Below are positions 30,093 to 37,602 of a stretch of 37,602 nt of DNA, piece after piece (the first letter of the stretch is position 1; every line of letters begins with the position of its first letter). A program made the translations under genes and the position numbers. Origin of the DNA: Candidatus Aenigmatarchaeota archaeon (GTDB lineage: Archaea; Aenigmatarchaeota; Aenigmatarchaeia; GW2011-AR5); assembly GCA_016202875.1 (NCBI GenBank), contig JACQNX010000047.1, forward strand, positions 1-37,602. The letters are read 5' to 3'. The notes under the pieces are model-generated. The model searched no databases. It saw only the letters and a program-made list of their open reading frames with translations, and had not been told where the DNA came from.

Positions 30093-30410
30093 ATGTTTGG
30101 CAAAGATCCGAAAAAAATTGAGCAGATGATGAAGAAGCTCAACATCAACACGAGAGAGCTGGATGCGAGCGAAGTCACAATCAGGACAGACTCAGGAGAC
30201 ATAATCATCGAAGCGCCGGAAATAATGATCATGACAATGGGCGGCCGCGACGTGTACCAGATAACAGGCCAAGTGAGGAAAGGCCCGAAAGAAGAGGATG
30301 TCAGGACAGTGATGGAGCACACAGGAAAGGACAGGACAGCAGTCGAGAAGAAGCTGGAAGAGCTGAACAACAATCTTGCAAAGGCGATAATGGAACTGAA
30401 GAAGGAGTAA
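30093..30410 (+). CDS. nac: Nascent polypeptide-associated complex protein (archaeal NAC)
   Basis: A 105-residue archaeal NAC, a homodimeric ribosome-bound chaperone at the exit tunnel. The NAC domain covers residues about 10-70 (MMKKLNINTRELDASEV, then VYQITGQVRKG). A C-terminal UBA-like helical domain starts at KEEDVRTVMEHTGKDRTAVEKK. Length and order match the family. Its TATA-like box is 26 bases upstream. A small membrane protein gene follows 18 bases later. Confidence 0.92.
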   Translation: MFGKDPKKIEQMMKKLNINTRELDASEVTIRTDSGDIIIEAPEIMIMTMGGRDVYQITGQVRKGPKEEDVRTVMEHTGKDRTAVEKKLEELNNNLAKAIMELKKE

Positions 30411-30428
30411 TAGAAAGCAGGTGTTACA

Positions 30429-30665
30429 ATGAAAGACGTTTTGCGAAATAAGATGCTTGCAATTGCGTTGCTGCTGATAGGCATAATTTTCATCGTCGAA
30501 GCTTCTGCTGTCATGTACGTGCTGGGGCTGCTCCCACCCTTTATTTTGCAATCAAACCCACAAGTTGCGCAATTCGTGTCCGTCGGGTGGGGCTATGGGA
30601 TGCTGAAACTTCTTGTCGGGCTTATAGCTGCTGTGTCTGCTGGGGCAATTATTTTTTCACGCTAG
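30429..30665 (+). CDS. Small membrane protein
   Basis: A 78-residue protein with two hydrophobic helices: MLAIALLLIGIIFIVEASAV (about residues 9-28) and LLVGLIAAVSAGAIIF near the C-terminus. A loop of about 25 residues lies between. The N-terminus MKDVLRNK is positive, so both ends are probably inside. CAGGTG precedes the ATG by 6 bases. It follows the nac gene closely and is likely cotranscribed. No family recognised. Confidence 0.65.
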   Translation: MKDVLRNKMLAIALLLIGIIFIVEASAVMYVLGLLPPFILQSNPQVAQFVSVGWGYGMLKLLVGLIAAVSAGAIIFSR

Positions 30666-30752
30666 ATAGGTTTTTATTGATTTCCCAGAAAAGATAATGC
30701 ATGGAACTATTCTAAATATACTTCATTCTGAGAGCGTAGGGAGACTGGTATT

Positions 30753-32219
30753 ATGTGCGGAATTATAGGAATTTACAATTTCACCGGTGAGAATATCGTA
30801 AAAACGGCGGCAATAGGGCTGCTAGGCGTACAAAATCGCGGGCACGAAGGAGCAGGTTTAGCCTTTTTTGATGATCATGCGTTCAGGTCTTTTAAAGAAT
30901 TCGGCTATGCGCACGAATTGTTTAAGGACAAGGAACTTTATAATGGCAACATAAATCTGAAAGATGTTGTCGGTGCAACTAGATATTCAACCCAAGGCGG
31001 TACTGATAAAAACAATTTACAGCCACATACTGTTAGAAATATTGTCCTTGTTCATAACGGCAATCTTATTAATACACATGAATTAAGGCCGCGATATGAT
31101 AAGCGATTTGGTGGCGAATACGATCTGCAAGGCACAACAGATTCCGAGCTTCTTGCCGCTATTTTTGCTGATTCAACAGACCTCATAGAAGGCGCGGAGA
31201 AGTGCGCGCGTGAGGCACTGGGCGGTTACAGTATTATTGTGATGAATGATCGAGGCGAAATGCTCCTTGCAAAAGATCCACAAGGATTTTGGCCTTTAGT
31301 TTATGGTAAACACAATGGAACATTTTACGCAGCTTCTGAAACGAGCACACTGCAGACATGGGGCTTTCGCAATGCTGAAATACATCACATCCAGCAGGGC
31401 GAATATGTCTTTTTGGATTCTAAAGCGCCTTTGGATGCAGAACAAATAAAAACCAATAGAGTTGGCGTAGTCAGAGAAAGCACGCCATGCTATTTCAATG
31501 ATATCTATTTCGGCAGGCCGTCATCAGTCAATGGGTCTAAGAGCAATCACTTTATAAGAAAAGAATTAGGAAGGATACATGCAAGACGTGACAGAGAAGA
31601 AGGCATTCGGGCTGATGCAGTTGTTCCAATAATGCATTCCGGGCTTTCTTATGCTGTAGGCTATGCACAGGAATCCGGATATCCACTAGATACTCTGCTA
31701 GACATCAATCACTCAATAGGGCGTATATACATCTCGCCTGACGGAAAGGGAGAAGACAGTTACTTAGGCTTAACCCTGACACGAGACGAATTAACGAGAA
31801 TCAAGCATGTGCCCATGGAACCAGAGCTTGGAGGAAAACGAATCGTGCTGACAGACGATTCAATAATAAGAAGTGTCGCATGTAACGCATTGGTGGAAGA
31901 GTTATTCAATGCAGGAGTTGCTGAAATTCACCTAAGGATAGGCTCCCCGCCTATACGATACCCATGTGCTTATGGTCAAGATTTTTCTACTAGAAGAGAA
32001 CTGGCAGCTGCCAGCGCAGAAAAAGAAATTGGTTCAGGGGAGCAAGGTCTTATAGAAGAATACCTAGCTAATGCACTGCACGTAACAAGTTTGCGTTACA
32101 GCACTATTGAAGATTTAAAAAAGACTGCAGGGCGTGGCATTTGCACAGCATGTTTAGATGGAAGTTATAAACCGGAATTGCCAGACACAGCCCAATTCAG
32201 AAATGCGCTGGCACTATGA
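30753..32219 (+). CDS. PurF-like glutamine amidophosphoribosyltransferase
   Basis: A 488-residue class II glutamine amidotransferase fused to a phosphoribosyltransferase domain, the architecture of PurF. The nucleophile is Cys2 (MCGIIGI) and needs only Met removal. NRGHEGAG, TRYSTQG and HNGNL mark the glutaminase. The PRPP loop is at 368-370 (IVLTDDSIIRSVACN), whereas relatives read DDSIVRGTT. The Gly-Thr-Thr that holds PRPP phosphate is changed to SVA. The C-terminus retains RIGSPPIRYPCAYGQD and GICTACLDGSY. No other purine gene is nearby. It may be a true PurF or a paralogue with changed substrate. The stop is followed 5 bases later by the stop of secD. Confidence 0.82.
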   Translation: MCGIIGIYNFTGENIVKTAAIGLLGVQNRGHEGAGLAFFDDHAFRSFKEFGYAHELFKDKELYNGNINLKDVVGATRYSTQGGTDKNNLQPHTVRNIVLVHNGNLINTHELRPRYDKRFGGEYDLQGTTDSELLAAIFADSTDLIEGAEKCAREALGGYSIIVMNDRGEMLLAKDPQGFWPLVYGKHNGTFYAASETSTLQTWGFRNAEIHHIQQGEYVFLDSKAPLDAEQIKTNRVGVVRESTPCYFNDIYFGRPSSVNGSKSNHFIRKELGRIHARRDREEGIRADAVVPIMHSGLSYAVGYAQESGYPLDTLLDINHSIGRIYISPDGKGEDSYLGLTLTRDELTRIKHVPMEPELGGKRIVLTDDSIIRSVACNALVEELFNAGVAEIHLRIGSPPIRYPCAYGQDFSTRRELAAASAEKEIGSGEQGLIEEYLANALHVTSLRYSTIEDLKKTAGRGICTACLDGSYKPELPDTAQFRNALAL

Positions 32220-32224
32220 TACTT

Positions 32225-33814
32225 CTACTTCTTCAAAAACTTCTCCACGATCACGCTGAATGCCGGCCTTGCGATCAGCACGCCGACGAGTACGCCGATC
32301 ATAGTCACTATCGCAAAGCCGCGGAGCAAACCGAAACCAAAGATTGTCAACGGTATCATGACAGCTATCATAGTCCCTGCAGAGCCGAATATAATAAAGA
32401 AAGCGCGCTTGAATCTTTCCTTCAATGTTTCAACGTGCGCTTCGCCGCCACGGAGGGCCTGGTCTATTATAATGATCTGCGAATTCACACCAGTGCCTAC
32501 TGTGGCGATAATGGCAGCAATGGCTGCCAGGTCTATTGTCCAGCCAATGGCTGTGGCCAAGCCTAAAATAATCAACACTTCACTTAAGAACGTAGCTACC
32601 ATTGGAATTACAAGGCGCAGCCGCCTGTAGCGCAACAGCACTATGACAACTACGCCTATTACTGCACCCAAACCCGCGAGCAACGCGCTCTTTATGAAGC
32701 CGACACCAAGCGTAGGGGATATTGTGTCTATGCTCAAGACTTCTATCGCCGTTGGCAAGGCGCCGGAGCGCAGGATTGCCTGCAATCTTGCTCTTTCACG
32801 CGCCGCTTCCTGAAAAGAGTCTGCACCACCTGAAATGCTTATTTCTGTTTCAGCACGTCCTTTTAGTGTGGAGGCGATGTTAAGCGTGTCAATGATTTCA
32901 CCATCGAGATAGAGCGATATCTGCGCGTCCAGATAGTTCCCGAGAGATGCTGCGTTTTTCGTGACTTTTGCAAAACGCTCTGCGCTCTCTGGGCTTATCT
33001 GTATCCCGAATGACCACTGGAAACCATTGCCCAAGTTTTCTATGCGCGAGCGCTGTGGATCAAAGAATACTGTCCTGATGTCAGAACCGGAAAATATAAT
33101 GGCTGTAAGATTTGCCCTGCTGCCACTACGGTTGTTGTAGACAAATTCTATGTGATCAATAACAAAGGAATCTCCAGGCTTTACCGTTTTATTCCCGATA
33201 GTCGCAACAGAGTCTGAAAATGTTATATTGTACTTCTTATCAAGATTGAGAGACGAAGCAGCAAATGTTATTTTTCCTTCGAACTTCCCCTGGGTCTGCA
33301 ACAAGTCAACAAGCTCCTGCTTATTGCCGCCAGCAATACTGATCTCAATAAAATTTTCCTTGTTTACACTCACAGTGCGAAATGCGGCTTCCCGCAGACC
33401 GAAGACATTTATCCTTGTCTGCAGAGTGGACTTGACCTGTTCTGCGACCTCAGGACTGCTGTCATTCAGTTTTATCAATGCACGGACTCCGCCTTTTATA
33501 TCAAGCCCAAAACGGAGATTGGTTGGCTGGACTTCTTCGATATCAATGCCCAGCGTGCCGTTTGCCCTTACGAATATGGCGCCTTTGTCTGTTTTAAGCT
33601 TCACAATGCCGGAATAAGTTTTGTCAACAAACTGCGGTGTAAACTTTTCGCCGTTAACCTCATAAACAACTATGCCGACTTTCAGCTGTTCTGGCGCATC
33701 TTTGCCGATAAAGGAAATTCTATAGCCAGCGGGATTCAGGTTGGGCCCTATAAGCACAATAGCTATGACAATGAACAGGAGCCACAACAGCACTTTGTAG
33801 TTTTTCAGGATCAT
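32225..33814 (-). CDS. secD: Protein-export membrane protein SecD
   Basis: A 529-residue archaeal SecD, an accessory subunit of the Sec translocon thought to pull or release substrate at the outer face. One N-terminal helix (KVLLWLLFIVIAIVLIGP) is followed by a large external region with FGLDIKGGVRALI, the family's D-x-x-GG motif. Five C-terminal helices follow, including GLGAVIGVVVIVLLRY and TVGTGVNSQIIIIDQ. The start codon at 33814 overlaps the stop of secF (ATGA at 33811-33814). A longer reading to 33865 would overlap secF by more than 50 bases. Archaea lack SecA, so the energy source is open. Confidence 0.92.
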   Translation of the reverse strand: MILKNYKVLLWLLFIVIAIVLIGPNLNPAGYRISFIGKDAPEQLKVGIVVYEVNGEKFTPQFVDKTYSGIVKLKTDKGAIFVRANGTLGIDIEEVQPTNLRFGLDIKGGVRALIKLNDSSPEVAEQVKSTLQTRINVFGLREAAFRTVSVNKENFIEISIAGGNKQELVDLLQTQGKFEGKITFAASSLNLDKKYNITFSDSVATIGNKTVKPGDSFVIDHIEFVYNNRSGSRANLTAIIFSGSDIRTVFFDPQRSRIENLGNGFQWSFGIQISPESAERFAKVTKNAASLGNYLDAQISLYLDGEIIDTLNIASTLKGRAETEISISGGADSFQEAARERARLQAILRSGALPTAIEVLSIDTISPTLGVGFIKSALLAGLGAVIGVVVIVLLRYRRLRLVIPMVATFLSEVLIILGLATAIGWTIDLAAIAAIIATVGTGVNSQIIIIDQALRGGEAHVETLKERFKRAFFIIFGSAGTMIAVMIPLTIFGFGLLRGFAIVTMIGVLVGVLIARPAFSVIVEKFLKK

Positions 33815-34656
33815 CTGTTTTTCCTCTCCATGTACAGCCGCAGAATTCCTGCATTGGTAAACCATGTTGCAAATACATCAACAATTAAGCCAATAATAAG
33901 CACCAGTGCGATCCGCTCAAGCACAAAAGAACCGGCGATAAAATACAGTGCAACCAATGCAGCCAGTGTGGTAGCAGTCATGACAAGACCGGTTTTCATG
34001 CCATTTGTAATCCTTTCAAACATCTGCAATTCGCGGGAACGCAGCATGTTAGTTGTCAGCAGAATGTCTGTGTCTACAGAATACCCAATCAATGTCAACA
34101 GGGCGGCGATAACGGGAAGCGAGAGCTCTATATGCAGCACGTTCATGATACCAAGTGTTATGCCGATGTCTACAATCACAGAAAGAATGACAATGCCTGA
34201 CGGCACGGGAGAACGAAATATTGCAAAGACCACAATAGCCATGAGAATAAATGCCACTACGAACGCCAGTACTGCTTGCTGGAAAAATATTGCACCAAGA
34301 ACAGGGCCGATAGTGCGCACAGTAGGTTCGCCTTCAAAATTGACGATTGTTTTAAGCGTTTCAATTGCCTGGGTTTCATTTGCACTATAAGGCAGACTAA
34401 TCTGAAGCGTTTTTGTAATGCCTGATATTAGCTGGACCTTTGCACCAGGAATTGCATTTTCTAGTGCCTGAATATCAGCATCCCTGACAGTTACACTGAT
34501 CTGCTTGCCGCCTGTGAGTTCAACGTCCCTTTCCAGGATAAAGCCTGTTGTCAGTGCTGTGTTGGCCAAGACCATAATGGATATCACTAAAGCAATCAGC
34601 GGCAGCCACATGAGCTTTTTCTGGTGCTTATCAACAATTCCAAATATCGAGAGCAT
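33811..34656 (-). CDS. secF: Protein-export membrane protein SecF
   Basis: A 281-residue archaeal SecF partnered with SecD. The first helix is LPLIALVISIMVLANTAL. A small periplasm-like external domain (to about residue 110) begins VELTGGKQISVTV. A five-helix core follows and contains LTLIGYSVDTDILLTTN, equivalent to the GYSxxDTxV family signature. Members of the pair are transcribed in the order secF, secD with a 4-base overlap. An AT-rich element between 34678 and 34694 serves as minus-strand TATA region and is shared with the divergent flavoprotein gene. Confidence 0.92.
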   Translation of the reverse strand: MLSIFGIVDKHQKKLMWLPLIALVISIMVLANTALTTGFILERDVELTGGKQISVTVRDADIQALENAIPGAKVQLISGITKTLQISLPYSANETQAIETLKTIVNFEGEPTVRTIGPVLGAIFFQQAVLAFVVAFILMAIVVFAIFRSPVPSGIVILSVIVDIGITLGIMNVLHIELSLPVIAALLTLIGYSVDTDILLTTNMLRSRELQMFERITNGMKTGLVMTATTLAALVALYFIAGSFVLERIALVLIIGLIVDVFATWFTNAGILRLYMERKNR

Positions 34657-34677
34657 TTTTGGTCACATTAAAGAACT

Positions 34678-34698
34678 CTTATCAATTATTTAAGTTTA
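34678..34698. promoter_or_regulatory. Shared AT-rich divergent promoter of secF and the flavoprotein gene
   Basis: On the plus strand TATTTAAGTTT (34688-34698) is centred 23-26 bases before the ATG at 34716. On the minus strand the same stretch reads CTTAAATAATT, about 33 bases before the secF ATG ending at 34656. Start codons are 59 bases apart, so both promoters overlap in this segment. Confidence 0.5.
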
Positions 34699-34715
34699 AA
34701 ACAGTTTTAATTCTA

Positions 34716-35804
34716 ATGCATGATGTTATTTTTGTAGGCGGTGGCGTTGCCGGCTGCTACACAGCAAGCCTGCTTCCAAAGCATTTGGACACGCTGGTGC
34801 TGGAAAAGAACAAAAAAATCCAGCTAAAAGACAGTGGAATCGTTTCTACACATTTTGATTCTTTTATCCAAGAGCCCAGACTCATTAAAAACCGCGTGGA
34901 TGAGATAGAATGCATATCACCTTCAGGGAAAGTGTTCTCGCTGAAGCGCGAAGACCCTTTTATTTACATTCTAAAAAGGAAGAAATTTTCCCGTTATCTG
35001 AGACAGAAAGCAAAAGAACGCAGCACCTTTAAGTGCGAGAATGTCCTAGAAGTTATCCAGAGGAAAGACTGCGTTACTGTGAGAACAAACGAAGGCGAAT
35101 ATGACGCAAGAATAGTTGTAGGGTGCGATGGTGCGAACTCTCTGGTGCGCAGGGGCATGGGCATCAAGCCACCTGTTTTGTCTGTAGGCATGATGGTAAA
35201 GACAAAAGAGAAGATGGCTGAAAAAATACAGGTGTTCTTTAATAAATATTATTCTCCAGACTATTTTGCATGGATCATCCCACAAAACCATGAGTACGGG
35301 CTCATGACAGCCATACGTCCAAGGGAATACATAAATTATTTTGCTGCCAGCCAGCACCTGCCTGAAGGAAAAATGTATGCCTATCTTGTTCCAATGGGCA
35401 TAACAAGAAGCTATGGCAACAGGACTTTATTAGTAGGGGACGCGTGCGGGCAAAACAAGCCACTGACGGGGGGCGGCATCATGTTCTCGCTCACTGCTGC
35501 GCATATTGCTGCAGAGATAATAAAAGATGCATTTCAGACAAAAACATTTTCTGCCGCCTTTCTCTGCCATTATGAAAGAATGTGGAAGTCACAGTTGCAG
35601 AAAGAAATAAACAGGCAAAAAATTGTAAGAAAAATATACAGGAAACTCACAAACAATGACGTAGACAAGCTGTTTGATGACTTTGGCGCGCATATAGAGA
35701 CGCTGACAGGGTTTGATTATGACAGATTCAGTCTTTCTTCGAGCAACTTGCCGAGGTTGAAACTCTTTAAGTTTGCTATTTCACATGCACGGCATTTACT
35801 TTGA
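34716..35804 (+). CDS. Geranylgeranyl reductase-like FAD oxidoreductase
   Basis: A 362-residue flavoprotein of the geranylgeranyl reductase family, probably saturating isoprenoid chains of archaeal membrane lipids. The FAD-binding dinucleotide motif is VIFVGGGVAGCYTA at the N-terminus. VVGCDGANSLVRRGMG is the second FAD contact. VGDACGQNKPLTGGGI is the GD motif for the flavin ribityl. These three match the family order. The start at 34716 (MHDVIF) is the ATG just before the first motif and 26 bases after the TATA-like element. An upstream frame to 34659 would cross the promoter. A mevalonate operon elsewhere in the window makes this role coherent. Other isoprenoid-quinone or phytoene-type reductions remain possible. 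Confidence 0.83.
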   Translation: MHDVIFVGGGVAGCYTASLLPKHLDTLVLEKNKKIQLKDSGIVSTHFDSFIQEPRLIKNRVDEIECISPSGKVFSLKREDPFIYILKRKKFSRYLRQKAKERSTFKCENVLEVIQRKDCVTVRTNEGEYDARIVVGCDGANSLVRRGMGIKPPVLSVGMMVKTKEKMAEKIQVFFNKYYSPDYFAWIIPQNHEYGLMTAIRPREYINYFAASQHLPEGKMYAYLVPMGITRSYGNRTLLVGDACGQNKPLTGGGIMFSLTAAHIAAEIIKDAFQTKTFSAAFLCHYERMWKSQLQKEINRQKIVRKIYRKLTNNDVDKLFDDFGAHIETLTGFDYDRFSLSSSNLPRLKLFKFAISHARHLL

Positions 35805-35825
35805 AACTTCTCTACGAATGACAAT

Positions 35826-35834
35826 CTTATAAAG
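35826..35834 (+). promoter_or_regulatory. TATA-like box of the STT3 gene
   Basis: CTTATAAAG is centred 23 bases before the ATG at 35853 and 26 before the ATG at 35856. The 5' end carries three tandem ATGs (35853, 35856, 35859), all in frame, so the start is uncertain by two codons. Confidence 0.55.
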
Positions 35835-35852
35835 ATTTAACATGAATCTCAA

Positions 35853-37028
35853 ATGATGATGAATTTTTCTACTATGCTGAAAAAATACTGGCCTACAATT
35901 ATTATCCTTGCAATAGTAGTGCTCGGGCTTTATGTAAGGATTTTTGACTATAAATTCCCTTACCTGCGCAACATAGACTCGTATGCATTCACAAGGCAGA
36001 TTGAGGATGTTGCCAACAATGGTTACTTGCCGCAGCACGATGACCTTTCTCTTGCGCCGGCAGGACAGGACAGGCCTCTGGGCAGAGACCTCTATGTTTA
36101 CATAATGGCATATGGATTCAGTTTTGTGAGGTTCTTCAGTCCTGGCTACACACTGTTTCAATTCCTGATATGGGCGCCTGCGCTCATGGCGGCGCTCATG
36201 GCCATACCTATGTACTATATAGGCAAAATACTCTATGACAGGCGGGCTGGGATACTGGCTGCGTTTTTTATTGTATTTGACATATCAATACTTTCCAGGA
36301 CACTTGGCGGAGACCCTGACAATGACACATCTGTCCTCCTGTTCCCTCTAATAGCTATTGCCTTATTCTTGCTTGCATACAAATACACCAATGAAAAAGG
36401 CTTCACAAAAAAAGGCATTCTTTATACAATTCTGGCTGGAATAGGACTTGTGGCATGGGGCTATATATGGAGTGGCTTCTGGTTTGTGATATGGCTCATA
36501 GCAGGATTTCTTATTGTCAAGATAATCATGAAGCTAGTTAAGAGCAGAAACATAACAGGGATAAAAGAGATGAAGCGGCCCATATTTGTATTCATTGCGA
36601 TGATTGTAATATTCTTTGTACTCACTGTGCCGTTTTTGGGGCCGAGGGTCATTACAGAAACAGTGCAGGGGCCGTTCTCTTTCGGCGATATTAAAAGCGA
36701 AGAGAACAGAGAATTCCCCAATGTTTACGTTTCTGTGGCTGAGCTACAGACAGGTGGAGGAGTACGCGAGATTGTCCAGAGAACAAACATATACCTATTT
36801 GTTTTCATGATCTTTTCATTGGTATATCTGGCTGTTTCAGCACTTATGAAAAGGAAAGAGCATATTGATACTTTTATACTTCTGCTGATATGGTTTGTGG
36901 GACCACTGATTGCAACTGGTATAGGCATCAGGTTCGCTATTTTGTTTTCAGCACCCATTGCTATAGGGTCAGCGATATTGGTTTCCAAAATATTCAGAAT
37001 AATTGACGGCGAAGGAGTTGCAGAATAA
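35853..37028 (+). CDS. aglB: STT3/AglB oligosaccharyltransferase, N-terminal part
   Basis: A 391-residue multi-pass protein covering the first part of STT3, the enzyme that moves lipid-linked glycan to Asn in exported proteins. The metal-binding pieces are all here: Asp in RNIDSYAF, the DxD-like GGDPDNDT near 154-160, and the SVAE block of the large external loop (VYVSVAELQTGGG). A conserved Arg near GIGIRFA follows. About ten helices are predicted, ending KIFRIIDGEGVAE. An in-frame TAA (37026-37028) then stops it, and an in-frame ATG follows without a gap. The peptide-binding WWDYG-like part lies in the next frame. The gene is therefore split or interrupted. Confidence 0.85.
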   Translation: MMMNFSTMLKKYWPTIIILAIVVLGLYVRIFDYKFPYLRNIDSYAFTRQIEDVANNGYLPQHDDLSLAPAGQDRPLGRDLYVYIMAYGFSFVRFFSPGYTLFQFLIWAPALMAALMAIPMYYIGKILYDRRAGILAAFFIVFDISILSRTLGGDPDNDTSVLLFPLIAIALFLLAYKYTNEKGFTKKGILYTILAGIGLVAWGYIWSGFWFVIWLIAGFLIVKIIMKLVKSRNITGIKEMKRPIFVFIAMIVIFFVLTVPFLGPRVITETVQGPFSFGDIKSEENREFPNVYVSVAELQTGGGVREIVQRTNIYLFVFMIFSLVYLAVSALMKRKEHIDTFILLLIWFVGPLIATGIGIRFAILFSAPIAIGSAILVSKIFRIIDGEGVAE

Positions 37029-37602
37029 ATGGTTAATAAATATCTGGGAAGCGCTATTGGCAGTATCGTTATTATGACAGCAGTTTTCCTTATACATACT
37101 GTTTTATCGTTTCCATTAAATTATACAATAGGCTTTGCAGCGGCGTTTCTGGTTTATATTCTGGCTTTTTTCTTTGTCACCAAGAAAAAAAGTTTCACAG
37201 AGAAAAATTTCACAGACATAACATTCCTGCACCTCACTGGTGTGGCAATTCTGCTCGCATTTGCCTTCTTTAACATGACATTTCTATTTGTAGTACTTAT
37301 TGTACTTTCAATAGCATTCGTCGTAATGAAGGCGTTTTCTATCAGGGATCTTCTAAAGACACTGTTCATGTTTATCGTTGTCTTTATAGCAGCGACAACA
37401 TCTTTCCAACCTGCTGTTGCAATATCATCTGGCCAGGGGACAGTGCTCAGCGACAACTGGTGGAACTCGCTGAACTGGATAAGGAACAACACAGATACAT
37501 GCGCTGTGGTGGCCACATACTGGGATCCTGGACATTTCATTACAGGCATTGCCAAAAGGGCTGTTGTCTTTGATGGTGCGTCACAGAATGCGCTCTGGAA
37601 TA
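37029..37602 (+). CDS. STT3/AglB oligosaccharyltransferase, C-terminal part (partial at window end)
   Basis: An open frame of 191 codons starting MVNKYLGSAIG immediately after the TAA of the previous gene and in the same frame, running past the window end. Four hydrophobic helices come first. Then follows the soluble-domain entry DNWWNSLNWIRNNTD, then TYWDPGHFITGIAKR, which occupies the place of the WWDYG catalytic signature (Tyr-Trp-Asp-Pro-Gly here), then VVFDGASQN. This is the acceptor-sequon binding region that in other archaea is part of one STT3 polypeptide. There is no ribosome binding site for a separate start, apart from coupling at the TAAATG junction. Completion needs the next sequence. 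Confidence 0.8.
   Translation, partial: MVNKYLGSAIGSIVIMTAVFLIHTVLSFPLNYTIGFAAAFLVYILAFFFVTKKKSFTEKNFTDITFLHLTGVAILLAFAFFNMTFLFVVLIVLSIAFVVMKAFSIRDLLKTLFMFIVVFIAATTSFQPAVAISSGQGTVLSDNWWNSLNWIRNNTDTCAVVATYWDPGHFITGIAKRAVVFDGASQNALWN

Noticed and set aside
1-37602. CRISPR array, cas genes or a new defence system
   Set aside because: No regularly spaced repeats and no Cas, restriction, or known defence proteins were seen. The Fic and MazF/AbrB genes are common accessory genes.

Overview
The window is a compact stretch of an archaeal chromosome. Archaeal-type machinery is present throughout: Orc1/Cdc6, the small subunit of DNA polymerase D, a family B polymerase carrying an intein, archaeal DnaG, Hjc resolvase, NAC, a SecD/SecF pair, an AglB/STT3-type oligosaccharyltransferase, archaeal HMG-CoA synthase with thiolase and DUF35 protein, and a geranylgeranyl-reductase-like flavoprotein. 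Many genes have a TATA-like box 23-28 bases upstream of the ATG, so their transcripts are probably leaderless. Others carry GGTG-type Shine-Dalgarno sequences. Small size, very short gaps, abutting convergent stops and short lineage-type proteins suggest a DPANN-type archaeon (Woesearchaeota/Pacearchaeota-like). That placement is inference and weak at phylum level.

Layout. 1-3.7 kb: a partial gene end, a LigD 3'-phosphoesterase-like protein, a sugar nucleotidyltransferase overlapping an asparaginase-like amidohydrolase, and a convergent phosphomannomutase/phosphoglucomutase. 3.9-8 kb: an M1 metallopeptidase with a HEAT-repeat tail, a 47-residue zinc protein and an M24 peptidase. 8-11.7 kb: DnaG, an unknown protein, a GNAT acetyltransferase, a CBS plus zinc-ribbon protein, Hjc and a membrane-anchored Cys-rich protein. 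11.7-13 kb: class II (Pseudomonas-like) HMG-CoA reductase. 13-15.6 kb is an accessory pocket: a Fic protein with a triple operator, an AbrB/MazF pair, and an orphan gene bounded by a perfect 24-bp direct repeat. 15.6-20.8 kb: a SpoIIM-family membrane protein, then an operon of HMG-CoA synthase, a duplicated two-gene module whose last member has decayed, a pseudo-receiver protein, thiolase, a His-rich small protein and the DUF35 protein. 20.8-28.3 kb: a Cys-rich orphan, a repeat-rich 369-bp gap that may be a replication origin, orc1/cdc6, polD small subunit, and polB with a 490-residue intein. 28.3-37.6 kb: small DNA-binding-type proteins, a TctA-like membrane protein, NAC, a PurF-like enzyme, secF-secD, a lipid reductase, and STT3 divided into two ORFs by an in-frame TAA followed directly by ATG, running off the window end.

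How the genes fit together. The thiolase-DUF35-HMGS set makes HMG-CoA, the reductase 3 kb away makes mevalonate, and the flavoprotein near 35 kb would saturate isoprenoid chains of membrane lipids. Cdc6, PolD small subunit and PolB form a replication block next to the candidate origin. SecDF and STT3 serve protein export and glycosylation. I see no complete novel defence or metabolic system. The best leads are the duplicated small-gene module inside the mevalonate operon, the 24-bp-repeat-bounded orphan cassette, the Fic operator array, the split STT3, and the PolD small subunit whose nuclease motifs are partly lost.
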